From CAZCAC01 sp964496575 (GTDB lineage Bacteria > Planctomycetota > UBA1135 > GCA-002686595), in NCBI GenBank assembly GCA_964496575.1, contig CAZCAC010000029.1, positions 15,732 through 79,731 on the forward strand: DNA of 64,000 nucleotides, in the 5' to 3' direction. Under the pieces are notes generated by a model that saw nothing but the letters and a program-made list of their open reading frames with translations, made no database searches and was not told where the DNA came from. Position numbers and translations under genes: made by a program. Below, piece after piece: positions 1 through 9,190 of this stretch. The first letter of the stretch is position 1; the number at the start of each line of letters is the position of its first letter.

Positions 1-574
1 TCAGGTAGTTGCAGCCGAGCTTCAGACAGCCGGTTCCGTTGGCCCCGACGGCGCGCACCAGGTTGGGGACCACGACGCCGCTGAAGGGCTCGCCGAGGTA
101 CGCGTCGTAGCGGCAGACCACGGCCCGGATCGAAGGGTGTCCGGGGAAGGTGACCCCGATCGACTGCTCCTCGTCGATGGTGTAGGGGCGCAGGTAGCCC
201 TGGGCGCCCAGCTCGGCCATCTCCTCGAGGAACTCCCGCATCCTCGGCGACCCGAAGAAGCGATTGACGAAGATGTCCTCGAGCTCCTCGGCGGAGGGGA
301 CCATCTCCTGCTGGTCCCGGCCGAGATTGAAGGCGATCCCCCGGCGGAAGCGCTCCAGGTTCCTCGAGAGGCCCAGGAAGTTGACCTTGAGCTCGCCCTC
401 GGCACTGCGGGTGGCGTAGAAGCGAATCCCCTCGAACACCATGCACAGCCCGTAGTGGACCGACCTGGAGACCCCGTACACCTTGGCGTCGGGCTCGAGC
501 AGGTCGAACCGCTTTTCCACGAGCGAGTACCGCATCTGCTGCGGAGCCCACTTGATCCCTTCGAAACCCGCCAT
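1..574 (-). CDS. Class IV (branched-chain-type) aminotransferase, cut by window edge
   Basis: The gene starts at ATG 574, eight bases after an AGGAG ribosome site, and runs off the left edge, so about 191 residues are visible. They fit fold-type IV PLP aminotransferases, closest in look to branched-chain amino acid aminotransferase. Residues around 35-52 (SVHYGLCMVFEGIRFY) match the family's HYG...FEG-R segment. TGCLKLGCNYL near residue 182-191 matches the stretch carrying the PLP-binding lysine (K185 by my count). The expected reaction is transamination between a branched-chain amino acid and 2-oxoglutarate in the cytoplasm. D-amino acid transaminase and aminodeoxychorismate lyase share the fold and cannot be excluded without the C-terminal half. 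It is transcribed away from trmO across a 237-bp divergent gap. Confidence 0.8.
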   Translation of the reverse strand, partial: MAGFEGIKWAPQQMRYSLVEKRFDLLEPDAKVYGVSRSVHYGLCMVFEGIRFYATRSAEGELKVNFLGLSRNLERFRRGIAFNLGRDQQEMVPSAEELEDIFVNRFFGSPRMREFLEEMAELGAQGYLRPYTIDEEQSIGVTFPGHPSIRAVVCRYDAYLGEPFSGVVVPNLVRAVGANGTGCLKLGCNYL

Positions 575-653
575 ACCGCAAACTCCTGAGGAAGAGGCCT
601 GAATCACGCCAGGGTACCCAAACGCCCTGACAGGCGCAACGCGCACGGGTCCG

Positions 654-673
654 GATGAGCGAATTCGCTCATC
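654..673. repeat. Perfect 20-bp palindrome in divergent intergenic region
   Basis: GATGAGCGAATTCGCTCATC is a perfect palindrome lying between two divergent genes (starts at 574 and 812). It could be an operator for either gene or a structured RNA element near the aminotransferase promoter. No neighbouring regulator points to a protein. Confidence 0.5.
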
Positions 674-763
674 GGCGTAGATCGGCGGGGCCGGTGAAGT
701 ACGCCGGCGTGGCCCGCACGGAAGTGAACGAGGCGGCGGGAGCGAGCGGCCCCTCCGACACCG

Positions 764-769
764 TAGAAT
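764..769 (+). promoter_or_regulatory. Candidate -10 element of trmO
   Basis: TAGAAT preceded by CG lies 42 bases before the trmO start. The same TAGAAT/TACAAT hexamer recurs in front of several genes of this window, which supports it as a housekeeping -10 box. No convincing -35 is visible. Confidence 0.4.
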
Positions 770-811
770 GACCACCCGCTCCTGGAGTCCCCCGCCTCGA
801 GGCCGACGCGC

Positions 812-1297
812 ATGCCAAAATTCGAACCGATCGGAATCATCCGCACCCCGTTCATCCACGCCGAGGGCACTCCCATCCAGCCCAGCTTCGCCGAGGGCAC
901 GCGAGGCGAGGTGATCCTGAAGGAGGAGTTCGCGCCGGGGCTCGACGACCTCGAGGGTTTCGATCGGATCTGGCTCGTCTACTGGTGTCACCTGACCTTC
1001 GGCTGGAAGGCCCACGTCGTGCCCTTCCGCGATACGCGGGAGCACGGGGTCTTTTCCACCCGTGCCCCCAGCCGCCCCAACCCGATCGGGATCTCGGTCG
1101 TGACGCTTCTGGGGCGAGCGGACAACACCTTGCACGTCGGTGACGTCGACATCGTGGACGGCACGCCGCTGCTCGACATCAAACCCTACGTCCCGCGCTT
1201 CGACGCGTTCACGGACGGCGCGGCGGGCTGGTTCGACACCACCGAGAGCCAGCGCACCCACGCCGACGATCGCTTCACCACCGCGCCGAAGGGGTAG
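812..1297 (+). CDS. trmO: tRNA (t6A37)-N6-methyltransferase TrmO/TsaA family
   Basis: This 161-residue protein belongs to the TrmO (UPF0066, YaeB/VirR) family. The family uses S-adenosylmethionine to methylate N6-threonylcarbamoyladenosine at tRNA position 37. The hallmark segment HGVFSTRAPSRPNPIGIS is at residues 78-95 and DGTPLLDIKPYVP at 117-129. Both are strongly conserved in the beta-barrel SAM-binding domain. The length is that of the short, archaeal/bacterial single-domain form, without the C-terminal extension of E. coli TrmO. The ATG at 812 precedes the conserved IGIIRTPF strand by only a few residues, so the start is probably right. It stands alone between a divergent aminotransferase and a convergent symporter gene. 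Substrate assignment is by family only. Confidence 0.9.
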   Translation: MPKFEPIGIIRTPFIHAEGTPIQPSFAEGTRGEVILKEEFAPGLDDLEGFDRIWLVYWCHLTFGWKAHVVPFRDTREHGVFSTRAPSRPNPIGISVVTLLGRADNTLHVGDVDIVDGTPLLDIKPYVPRFDAFTDGAAGWFDTTESQRTHADDRFTTAPKG

Positions 1298-1317
1298 GGA
1301 AGCGCCCGCCGCCCCGC

Positions 1318-3354
1318 TCAGCTCACCCGTCCGTCGTCGGTCTCCTCCGCTCGCGCTGCGCGCAGCCGGCGGAACATCTCCTTCAGGTCGCGGAATCCGC
1401 CGATCGTGAACCAGATCATGATCCCGATCCCGGTGGCGAAGACGAACCAGGTCCAGCCGCGCCACCAGGCCAGCCACGTCGCGTCGGAGACGTCGGTGGC
1501 CAGGTTCCAGGCGGTGCCGACGAGGAAGATCACCGTCCAGACCAGCGGCCAGGAGAGGGTGATGAAGGTGACCCACTTGTCGCGGCCGGTGAACTCGGGG
1601 TCGAAGCCGAGTTTCTGCAGCCAGCTCGCGTGCTGCGTCTTCTCGGTGACCAGGTCGTCCTCGACCTCGTGCTCGCCGCGGTGGAGAAGGCGGTCGAGAT
1701 CGTGCTCCTTCCTCGGTCCGAGCAGTGAAACGGTGACGTAGGCGGTGACCGAGATCAGGATGGCGAAGAAGGTCAGGATCTGGCCGGTGATCCACTCGCT
1801 CTCGTGAATCGCGAGCAGCGGCTGAGCCAGGAACGCCCACCAGCTCTCGGTGCCCGCGACCAGACCCTCCCTCAGGAAGCTCTGCTTGATCACGATCCCG
1901 AAGCTGCTGGAGACGAGACCGAGGATCATCGCTGTCCACGCCGCCGTGGTAGTTCCGCGCTTCCAATAGAGTCCACCGATGATCGCCGAACCCGCGCCGC
2001 CGACGAACACCGCGCCGGTCAGCGCCAGGAACATGGCGATGTACTGGCTCGGCTCGTACCAGGAGCTGAAGACCAGCGCGAAGATCGCCACGCCGAAGAT
2101 TGCGCCCTTGAGCAGCCAGAGATGTGCGCGGGTGGAGAGGGGCTTCTTGCGGAAGGGGAGCACCACGTCCTGGATGAAGATCGCGCCCCAGGAGTGCAGG
2201 TAGGTGTCGTTGGTGCTGATGAACGCGCCGAGCATCGCCGTGCAGAAGAGCCCCAGGATCCCCGCCGGCAGCAGCACCGCCGCCGCCAGCGGCGTGCGCG
2301 TCTCCGAGCGCAGGGCGTCGGTCGCCATCGGCGCCAGCGCGTCGTTCACCACCCGCGCCTGCTCCGCGTAGGCGGGGTGATGCATCATCGTGCGGATCGC
2401 GATCGGCAGCACGATGGTGATCAGCATCAACACCCGGAAGCGCCACCCGTTGAGGATGTTGGCCATCCGCGCCTCGTGCGCGTTCTTGGCAGCGGCGTTG
2501 TAGCCCTGGTCCCCCTGCCAGGCGCGCATCCCGTAAAAGAGCACCACCACGCTGATGATCCAGTACCAGATGTTGAAGTTCGACTCGCCGCCGAGGTCGA
2601 ACGGGTGGATCATCGACTTCCCCTCGGGCGGTGCGTTGCCGAGCTCCGCCGAGACCACCTGTCCCTGCCAGACATTGCCGAGCAGCGTGTCGGCCATGTG
2701 CTCCCAGGGGATGGTGAAGAGGATGAACCCGATCATCAGCAGGAAGACCAGGTTGCTGAAGACTCCTTGCACGAAGTCGGTGACCATCACCGCGATCTGC
2801 CCGCCGAGGAAGACGAAGAAGAGCGCCACCGCCATCAACCCGGCCATCAGCGCGGTGAAGGTCGAGATCGTGGCCCCCAAGAGCTCGAACTGCTCGGGGA
2901 AGCCGCAGAGGTGCATGAAGAAGCGCGCGGCCACGCCCGGGAAGATCCCGTAGTTGATGATCCCCGAGATGAACGCGATCAGCCCCGCGAAGACGCGGAA
3001 GTTCTTGCTGTAGCGCATCTCGAAGAATTGCGCCAGCGTCATCGCCCTCGTTCGTCGGAAGCGATAGATCACCCAGCCGGTCAAGGCGATGATGATCATC
3101 GCCGGCCCCTCCATCAGCCCCCACCAGATCGAGGTGTACCCGACGTCGTAGTTCTGCTGGAAGTACCAGACCAGCGTGATGACGCCGAGCTGCGCCATGT
3201 TGAAGGCGACCGAGATCAGGTAGCGTCCGGCGCAGCGGTTGGCGGCGAGGAAACCGGAGACGCTGCCGGCGAAGCGCTGGGTGTAGACCGCGGCCGAGGT
3301 CAGGACGACCAGCAGGGTGGCGACGAAGAACCAGTCGATGGGAGCGAGGTTCAT
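1318..3354 (-). CDS. Sodium:solute symporter (SSS family)
   Basis: The 678-residue product is an integral membrane protein with about 13-15 hydrophobic helices and the N-terminal architecture of Na+/solute symporters (SLC5/SSS, LeuT fold). The N-terminal helix is followed by a polar stretch (FLAANRCAGRYLISVAFN). The C-terminal third carries a charged cytoplasmic segment (LDRLLHRGEHEVEDD) before two last helices, which is longer than in classical PutP/SglT members. Its ATG overlaps the TGA of the upstream alpha-mannosidase gene (ATGA), so the two are translationally coupled. The context suggests uptake of a sugar or sugar derivative released by that enzyme. The actual substrate is not visible in the sequence. 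Confidence 0.9.
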   Translation of the reverse strand: MNLAPIDWFFVATLLVVLTSAAVYTQRFAGSVSGFLAANRCAGRYLISVAFNMAQLGVITLVWYFQQNYDVGYTSIWWGLMEGPAMIIIALTGWVIYRFRRTRAMTLAQFFEMRYSKNFRVFAGLIAFISGIINYGIFPGVAARFFMHLCGFPEQFELLGATISTFTALMAGLMAVALFFVFLGGQIAVMVTDFVQGVFSNLVFLLMIGFILFTIPWEHMADTLLGNVWQGQVVSAELGNAPPEGKSMIHPFDLGGESNFNIWYWIISVVVLFYGMRAWQGDQGYNAAAKNAHEARMANILNGWRFRVLMLITIVLPIAIRTMMHHPAYAEQARVVNDALAPMATDALRSETRTPLAAAVLLPAGILGLFCTAMLGAFISTNDTYLHSWGAIFIQDVVLPFRKKPLSTRAHLWLLKGAIFGVAIFALVFSSWYEPSQYIAMFLALTGAVFVGGAGSAIIGGLYWKRGTTTAAWTAMILGLVSSSFGIVIKQSFLREGLVAGTESWWAFLAQPLLAIHESEWITGQILTFFAILISVTAYVTVSLLGPRKEHDLDRLLHRGEHEVEDDLVTEKTQHASWLQKLGFDPEFTGRDKWVTFITLSWPLVWTVIFLVGTAWNLATDVSDATWLAWWRGWTWFVFATGIGIMIWFTIGGFRDLKEMFRRLRAARAEETDDGRVS

Positions 3355-6300
3355 TCGTGCTCGACTCGCAGGGTGACGATCTCGAAGGGAGCGAGGGTGA
3401 GGCGGGTGCGGCGCCCCTCGTGCTCGAGCTCGCGCGACAGCGGCCGCTCGACCAGGTCGTTGCCGGCGACGGCCCTGGTTGGTGAGCTCCAGTCGAGTTG
3501 GACCCGCGTGTGGGCGCCGTGCCGCTCGACCAGGCGCAGGATCGTCCCCGGGCCCGACTGGGCCGGCTTGAAGCAGGCGACCTCGACGTCGCCGGGGTCT
3601 TCGATCCCGAGGGTGAAGGGCGGCGGAACGAGCGACTCGGGACCGGCCGCCTCCGTGGCGGCGTCACCGGAGAGAATGAGCGGTGGCTCGGCGAAGGCGT
3701 CCGCCTCGCGGGCGACTCCGGCGGCGCGCCAATCACCGGCGTGTGGCATCAGCGCGTAGCGAACGTGGTGGACGCCGCGATCGGCCTCGGGATCGGGGAA
3801 GCCGGGCGCCCGCAAGAGCGACAGCCCCAGCGTCCCACCCGCGCCGGAGCGCCCTACCTTTCCGTGGTCGAGCACCGCGAGCCCGAGGCCGGGCTGGGAG
3901 AGGTCCATCCAGCGCCGGCCCGGCACCTCGAAGCGCGCGAGGTCCCAGGGCGTGTTGCGCTGCGTGGTCCGCTCGACGTGCCCGAACTGCGTCCCGCAGC
4001 TCCAGTGCGACGCGCGGATCGAGGTGGGGAAGAGCGCGCGCAGCATCCGGCGATCCTCGCGCCAGTCTATCTCGCTCTCGACCTCGACGCGGTGTTCACC
4101 GGCGCGGAGCACGTAGCGCTGGACGAGGGAGCTCTCGCCGAAGGTGCGCCGGCACTCGAGGATCCCGCGCAGCGGCCCCGCCTCGACCACCTCGATCTCC
4201 GCGGCGCCGTCGAGCGGCACGGCGACGTCGGTGTAGTCCTCGTCGACGTTCCAGGCCTCCCAGCGCCGCGGCCGGTCGCGGTAGAGCACGAGCTGGTTCA
4301 GCGGGAGGAGCGCGCCGTCCTCGCCGACCGCGTTGACGGGTCGGCCTGTCTCGCCGGAGGCGAGCCGAGTACACCGGCAGGCGGCGAGCCGCGCGATGCG
4401 CCCGGCGGAGTCGAGCTCGAGCTCGACGAGGCCGTTGCCGAGCGAGGTCGGGGTCGTCTCGACGGCGTGGCGGGGCTCGCTCGCCCCGTCGCTCAGGGTC
4501 TGTGCCCCCAGCGCCGGCAGGTCGCGCACGAAGCGGAGCTCGCCGGTACCGAGCTCGACGATCGCGTCGCGCCGGTGGGCGGTGGGGTTGAAGATCGCCG
4601 TCTCGCCGGGAGGAACGATGCGCGTCGCGGCGTCCTCGAGGAGCGCGTCGAGCTCGGTCTCGAGCTGCTCGTAGGTCTCCTGCGCCTCGACGTACACCTC
4701 GTGGATCGAGCTGCCGGGGAGGATGTCGTGGAACTGGTGGAGGAGGACCGTCTTCCACGCGGCGTCGAGCCGCGCCGCCGTCTCCTCGGGAAGCGCTTCG
4801 CCGCTACTGGCCCAGAGCGCCTCGATCGCGCGGAGCCGCTCCTCGGCGCGCGCGTTGGCGGCCTTGAGCCAGGCCTGGGTGGTGTAGGTGCCGCGGTGCT
4901 GCTCGAGGTAGAGCTCGCCGTCCCACGCGGCGAGGTCGCGACCGGTCCGCGAGCGTTCCCGCTCGCGGGCGGCGTGCAGCCCGGCGCAGAACTCGTCGAC
5001 GCGCCCCTGCTCGACGCGCGGCAGCCCCGCCGCGCGGGCGGCGACCTCGGCGCGCTGGACCGTCTCCTCGGTCGGGCCGCCGCCGCCGTCGCCGTAGCCG
5101 AACGGCTGGAGCCAGCGCGAGAGATACGCGCGGTGCTCGCCGATCGGGCTCCCGTCGAGGCGTAGCACCCGGGCCTCGCCCTTCAGGAGGTCCTCCGGCT
5201 GGATCGGGCTGTTGTAGTTGGTGCCCGGCGTCAGGTGGGTGAGCACCTCGCTGCCGTCGAGCCCGCGCCAGCGGAAGGTGACATGGGGCAGCTCGTTGCG
5301 CTCGCTCCACGGCATCTTGTCGGTCAGGAAGGTGGAGAGCCCCGAGAGCTTCATGATCTGCGGCAGGCAGGCGGGGAAGCCGAATGTGTCGGGGAGGAAG
5401 AGGAAGGTCTGCTTCGCGCTCTCGCCGAACTGCTCGCGCCACCACGTGGTGCCGTGGAGGATCTGGCGGACGAGCGACTCGCCCGAGGGCGCGTGGCAGT
5501 CCGGCTCGACCCACATCGCGCCCGCTGCTTCCCAGCGCCCCTCGCCGACGCGCTCGCGGATCCGCTCGAAGAGCTCGGGGGAGTCCTCCTTGGCCCACTC
5601 GTACTGCTGCGCCTGGCTGGCGATGAAGCAGAATCCCTCGTGCCGCTCCATCAGCTCGAGCACGTTGGCCCAGGAGCGGAGCGCCTTGCGCCGCGTCTCG
5701 GGGATCGTCCACAGCCACGCGGTGTCGAGGTGCGCGTGCCCGACCGCCGTGCACGTCGTGTCGGGGGTGCGCTCGTCGCCGCGCAGGAGGTCGTTGAGTC
5801 GCGCCTCGCTCGCCGCCAGGCCGGCGGTCGGGTCGGCGACGGGGATCGCCTCGGTGATCTCGCGGAGACCGCGCAGGAGCTCGAGGCAGCGCGCGGAAGC
5901 CTCGGGCAGCGCCAGCGCCAGCCGCCGGCAAAAGTCGTACTTCAGCGCGAAGCGCTGCACGGCGCGGTCGACGACGACCAGCTCGCAGCTCTCGAGTCGT
6001 CCGGGCTTCTCCTCGCGCCAGCGCTTGTGCACCTCGGGGGGATCCCAGAAGAAGGTGCTGATCCCGAGCGGCAGGTTGCAGGCCGCCTCGACGAAGAGAT
6101 CGAGCTCTTCGCCCGCCTCGGCGCTCTCGGCGAGCAGGCAGAGGTCGCGGTTCTCGTCGAAGCCCTGCCGCGGCGCGCCGTCCAGCCAGAGCAGCGCCTC
6201 GGTGCCGCTGGAGAAGCGCAGGGCGACGCTCTTCCCGGCCAGCTCCTCGGGGATCACGCCCTGGAGGCGGAACCACGCGGTCGACCAGGCGGGCCCCCAG

Positions 6301-6485
6301 CGGAAGCCGGGCTCGACGCGCTGGTACTCCCCTCGCTGGGCCAGGGCGAGTGAGATCCGGTCCCCGGTCTGGAAGACCCCGACCTCGAGGGGGGCGGCCA
6401 GCGGCGTGATCGCCGGCCGGAGCACGTCGTCGTGGAAGGCCTCGATACGGATGGCGGCGTATTCGCGGTCGGAGATGCCGATCAT
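3351..6485 (-). CDS. Alpha-mannosidase, glycoside hydrolase family 38
   Basis: This 1044-residue protein has full GH38 layout: an N-terminal beta domain, a catalytic barrel, and C-terminal beta domains. The zinc site segment GHAHLDTAWLW is at residues 249-259, with H250, H252 and D254 as likely ligand positions. WVEPDC at 325-330 contains the nucleophile aspartate (D329), and HQFHDILPGSSI lies near residue 590. The enzyme hydrolyses alpha-mannosides with retention of configuration. I see no signal peptide, so it probably acts in the cytoplasm on imported oligosaccharides. It is the first gene of an operon with the downstream SSS symporter (4-base overlap). The ATG is preceded by TACAAT at exactly six bases, implying a leaderless transcript. 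The gene is divergent from a CBM9-like lipoprotein. Confidence 0.93.
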   Translation of the reverse strand: MIGISDREYAAIRIEAFHDDVLRPAITPLAAPLEVGVFQTGDRISLALAQRGEYQRVEPGFRWGPAWSTAWFRLQGVIPEELAGKSVALRFSSGTEALLWLDGAPRQGFDENRDLCLLAESAEAGEELDLFVEAACNLPLGISTFFWDPPEVHKRWREEKPGRLESCELVVVDRAVQRFALKYDFCRRLALALPEASARCLELLRGLREITEAIPVADPTAGLAASEARLNDLLRGDERTPDTTCTAVGHAHLDTAWLWTIPETRRKALRSWANVLELMERHEGFCFIASQAQQYEWAKEDSPELFERIRERVGEGRWEAAGAMWVEPDCHAPSGESLVRQILHGTTWWREQFGESAKQTFLFLPDTFGFPACLPQIMKLSGLSTFLTDKMPWSERNELPHVTFRWRGLDGSEVLTHLTPGTNYNSPIQPEDLLKGEARVLRLDGSPIGEHRAYLSRWLQPFGYGDGGGGPTEETVQRAEVAARAAGLPRVEQGRVDEFCAGLHAARERERSRTGRDLAAWDGELYLEQHRGTYTTQAWLKAANARAEERLRAIEALWASSGEALPEETAARLDAAWKTVLLHQFHDILPGSSIHEVYVEAQETYEQLETELDALLEDAATRIVPPGETAIFNPTAHRRDAIVELGTGELRFVRDLPALGAQTLSDGASEPRHAVETTPTSLGNGLVELELDSAGRIARLAACRCTRLASGETGRPVNAVGEDGALLPLNQLVLYRDRPRRWEAWNVDEDYTDVAVPLDGAAEIEVVEAGPLRGILECRRTFGESSLVQRYVLRAGEHRVEVESEIDWREDRRMLRALFPTSIRASHWSCGTQFGHVERTTQRNTPWDLARFEVPGRRWMDLSQPGLGLAVLDHGKVGRSGAGGTLGLSLLRAPGFPDPEADRGVHHVRYALMPHAGDWRAAGVAREADAFAEPPLILSGDAATEAAGPESLVPPPFTLGIEDPGDVEVACFKPAQSGPGTILRLVERHGAHTRVQLDWSSPTRAVAGNDLVERPLSRELEHEGRRTRLTLAPFEIVTLRVEHE

Positions 6486-6491
6486 CCGGGG

Positions 6492-6497
6492 ATTGTA
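6492..6497 (-). promoter_or_regulatory. -10 element placed for a leaderless GH38 transcript
   Basis: Read on the minus strand, TACAAT is followed by six bases (CCCCGG) and then the GH38 ATG. The transcription start would fall on or next to the A of the start codon. The divergent gene at 6572 has the same TACAAT-six-bases-ATG arrangement. Confidence 0.55.
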
Positions 6498-6559
6498 CGG
6501 ATCTACCGGTCCCGGGAGCGAGTGGTGCGCCGCCCTTCCGCCCGCTTCCTCATCCTGCG

Positions 6560-6565
6560 TACAAT
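6560..6565 (+). promoter_or_regulatory. -10 element placed for a leaderless CBM9-like transcript
   Basis: TACAAT is followed by CCCCCG and the ATG at 6572, mirroring the element of the divergent mannosidase gene. There is no Shine-Dalgarno sequence in the six intervening bases. Confidence 0.55.
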
Positions 6566-6571
6566 CCCCCG

Positions 6572-7675
6572 ATGCGCTGCTCCCCCTTCCTCGTCTGCCT
6601 CTTCCTCGCCGCCTGCTCCTCCACCCCCGACCCGGGCCCGCCCCCGCCCGAGCAACCCTTCGACCGCGTCCGCCAGCGGCAGTACGTCTGCTACCGCGCC
6701 TCGGCCCCCCTGAAGATCGACGGTCGCCTCGACGAGCTCGCCTGGCTCCGAGCGCCGGTGACGGAGGCCTTCGTCGACATCGAGGGGCCGGTGAAGCCGC
6801 AGCCGACGTTCACGACGCAGGCCAAGATGCTCTGGGACGAGGAGTACTTCTACATCGCGGCGATCCTCGAGGAGCCGCACGTCTGGGCGAACCTCACCGA
6901 GCGCGACTCGGTGATCTTCTACGACAACGACTTCGAGGTCTTCATCGACCCCGACGGCGATACGCACGGCTACATGGAGCTGGAGCTCAACGCGTTCGGC
7001 ACGGAGTGGGACCTGCTCCTGGTCAAGCCCTATCGCGACGGCGGTCCCGCGGTGCACGCGTGGGACATCCCCGGGCTGCGCTCGGCGGTCCACGTCGACG
7101 GCACGATCAACGACCCCTCGGACACCGACAGCGGCTGGACGGTGGAGATCGCGATTCCCTGGGAGGGCGTGCGCGAGGTCGCGCACCGCCAGGCGCCGCC
7201 GAAGGACGGCGACGTCTGGTGGGCCGACTTCTCGCGCGTCGAGTGGGACACCCACGTCGAGGAGGGGAGGTACGTCAAGGACACCGACCCCGCGACGCAC
7301 AAGAGTCTCCCCGAGCGCAACTGGGTCTGGTCCCCGCAGGGGGCGATCAACATGCACCGGCCGGAGACGTGGGGACTGGTGATGTTCTCGGAGGTCGCCG
7401 CCGGCTCCGCCGAGGTCGGCTTCGTGGCCCCCGACGACCTCGACGGCCGGATCGCGTTGCGGCGGATCTACGAGGCGCAGCGCGCCTTCCGCGAGCAGCA
7501 CGGCCGCTACGCTGCGAATGCCGAGAGCCTCGGCCTCGAGCGCCTCGACCTGCCCGGCTGGGCGTGGCCGCCGCGGCTGGCGGTCACCGACAGCCTGTAC
7601 GAGGCGGTGCTCGAGCGCGACGCCGGCCACTCGCTCCACCTCTCGCACGACGGGAGGATCTGGGCCGCCGAGTGA
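6572..7675 (+). CDS. Lipoprotein with family 9 carbohydrate-binding-like domain
   Basis: The 367-residue product begins with a short lipoprotein signal peptide ending in the lipobox LAAC (Cys at residue 15), followed by a proline-rich linker. The body (about residues 30-240) resembles CBM9-like domains: an opening PLKIDGRLDELAW motif, then YFYIAAILEEPH, NDFEVFIDPDGDTHGYMELE and a WTVEIAIPW strand. This domain is found in xylanases and in many stand-alone secreted proteins of glycan-degrading bacteria. No catalytic domain is present. The last 80 residues form a helical tail reminiscent of pseudopilin-like C-termini (RRIYEAQRAFREQHGRYA). It is likely an envelope sugar-binding protein working with the divergent GH38/symporter operon. 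It ends 8 bases from a convergent gene. Confidence 0.75.
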   Translation: MRCSPFLVCLFLAACSSTPDPGPPPPEQPFDRVRQRQYVCYRASAPLKIDGRLDELAWLRAPVTEAFVDIEGPVKPQPTFTTQAKMLWDEEYFYIAAILEEPHVWANLTERDSVIFYDNDFEVFIDPDGDTHGYMELELNAFGTEWDLLLVKPYRDGGPAVHAWDIPGLRSAVHVDGTINDPSDTDSGWTVEIAIPWEGVREVAHRQAPPKDGDVWWADFSRVEWDTHVEEGRYVKDTDPATHKSLPERNWVWSPQGAINMHRPETWGLVMFSEVAAGSAEVGFVAPDDLDGRIALRRIYEAQRAFREQHGRYAANAESLGLERLDLPGWAWPPRLAVTDSLYEAVLERDAGHSLHLSHDGRIWAAE

Positions 7676-7683
7676 CGCCGCGA

Positions 7684-9147
7684 TCACTCCTGGCTCGGCA
7701 GTGACCTCACCGCCGCGCGAGCGCGGCTCAGGCCCCAGCTCAGCTCGCGCCAGTCGTCGTCTTCGTCCTCGCCGTAGGCTTGCAGCAGGTGGAGTCGGAT
7801 CAGCTCGCGATCGGTGAGTGACATCTTCTCGAGGGCGCCCGCCAGGACCGGCGCGGCGTCGGCGCTGAGCGTGGTGGCGTAGGCGGCGTCGAACCCCTTG
7901 CCTTCCTCCAGGCGCTCGACGTTGACCCGGGCGATGAACGCGTGGGGATTCACCGCGTGAAGGGCCAGCACGGCGAGGGCGCCGCTGAGCACGACGCCGG
8001 ACAGGAACCTCTCCCTCCGACCGGTCAGCACGGTGGCGCCACACCAGAGGAGGATCAGTCCCAGCCAGATCAGGAAGGCCGTGACGAGGAAGCGGAGCTC
8101 GGTCAGGCCGTAGGCCTGCTGGTACGCGTCCATCCGCGTGAAGGCGGAGCTGAGGACGACGAACAGGAGCGCGATCTGGACGAAGGCCAGTCCCCGGAAG
8201 AGCCGCCGGCCCACCGTGCCGGCCGCCCGCAGCATCCAGTCGAGGAGGAGGAGGAGCGGGAGGCAGAGGGCGGCGACGGTGACGAGCTCGAAGAAGCCCT
8301 GGCGGGCGTACTCGGCGTAGGTCAGGTCCGCGACCGAGCGGATGCGCTCGCTGCCGCCGAACAGGTAGGTGAACTGAACGGCGACGAACCCTGCGAAGAG
8401 GAGGTCGACGAGCCCGAGGACGATGTTCACCTCGATCTCCCGAGAGGTCCGGGGGGGCGTCCCCGGGGCGGAGGAGGAGGGGAGGGCGGGGCCGTCCAGC
8501 AGCAGCAGGAGCAGCCCGGCCGCCGCGGCGGCGGCGAGCACGGTCAGCCCCGTGTGGGAGGCCACCTGCCCGAGGTCGATGTCGAGCAGGTCCAGTGCCA
8601 GGCTCTTGAAGATCACGTCCGCGGAGCCGAGCAGGAATCCGAAGACGGCGAGGATCGGGATCGCGATGAGGAGGCCGCGGAGGATGGCGGCGCCGACCCG
8701 CACGGAGCGTCGATCCACCGCGCCGAGCCGGTTCAGGTTGTCGAGGACCAGCTGGAAGGGGGAGGCGATCGCCTTGGCCGCCGCCCACGTCGCGGCGCGA
8801 AGGCACTCGACGAGCCCGGTGCGGAAGAGACGGAAGCGCGCCGTGGACGCGCCCGCCAGCAGGAGGACGAGGGCGGCGGAGGCGACGCTCAGAAACTTGA
8901 GGATGGGAGAATCGCGCCAGGCCAGCGTCGCGGCGAGGAGGACCGCGAGACCCAGCAAGAAGAAGGTGCCTCGCCGGAGGGAAGAGCCGGCGACGAGGGG
9001 TACGAGCATGGCGGCACCCGCGACCACGACGAGCCACAAGGCCGCACCGAGGCCCGGGGGCCAGGCCCTGAGCAGGTAGTCACCCAGCACGCCGCTGGCC
9101 AGCGCCACGCCGAGGAGGAGGGTGTTTCTGTTCGCGGTCGTCTTCAT
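7684..9147 (-). CDS. DUF4173-family integral membrane protein
   Basis: This is a polytopic membrane protein of about 487 residues with roughly 10-12 hydrophobic helices. The second half carries the features I associate with DUF4173: EIEVNIVLGLVDLLFAGFV, a YAEYARQGFFEL segment, RMDAYQQAYGLTELRF, and HAVNPHAFIARVNVER followed by a soluble acidic C-terminus with charged helices. The biochemical function of the family is not known to me. I chose the ATG at 9147, which follows an AAGAAG ribosome site; an in-frame GTG at 9162 would add five residues. A dyad operator-like sequence overlaps the predicted promoter 45 bases upstream. It is convergent with the CBM9-like lipoprotein. Confidence 0.75.
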   Translation of the reverse strand: MKTTANRNTLLLGVALASGVLGDYLLRAWPPGLGAALWLVVVAGAAMLVPLVAGSSLRRGTFFLLGLAVLLAATLAWRDSPILKFLSVASAALVLLLAGASTARFRLFRTGLVECLRAATWAAAKAIASPFQLVLDNLNRLGAVDRRSVRVGAAILRGLLIAIPILAVFGFLLGSADVIFKSLALDLLDIDLGQVASHTGLTVLAAAAAAGLLLLLLDGPALPSSSAPGTPPRTSREIEVNIVLGLVDLLFAGFVAVQFTYLFGGSERIRSVADLTYAEYARQGFFELVTVAALCLPLLLLLDWMLRAAGTVGRRLFRGLAFVQIALLFVVLSSAFTRMDAYQQAYGLTELRFLVTAFLIWLGLILLWCGATVLTGRRERFLSGVVLSGALAVLALHAVNPHAFIARVNVERLEEGKGFDAAYATTLSADAAPVLAGALEKMSLTDRELIRLHLLQAYGEDEDDDWRELSWGLSRARAAVRSLPSQE

Positions 9148-9190
9148 GGAAATCTTCTTCACCTCGCACCGAGTGCTTCTTCGCTGCCGA

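Noticed and set aside
1804..3759. Long open frames opposite the symporter, mannosidase, peptidase and other genes
   Set aside because: They are antisense or out-of-frame shadows in GC-rich DNA, have unnatural Arg/Pro/Ala/Glu composition and no family motifs.
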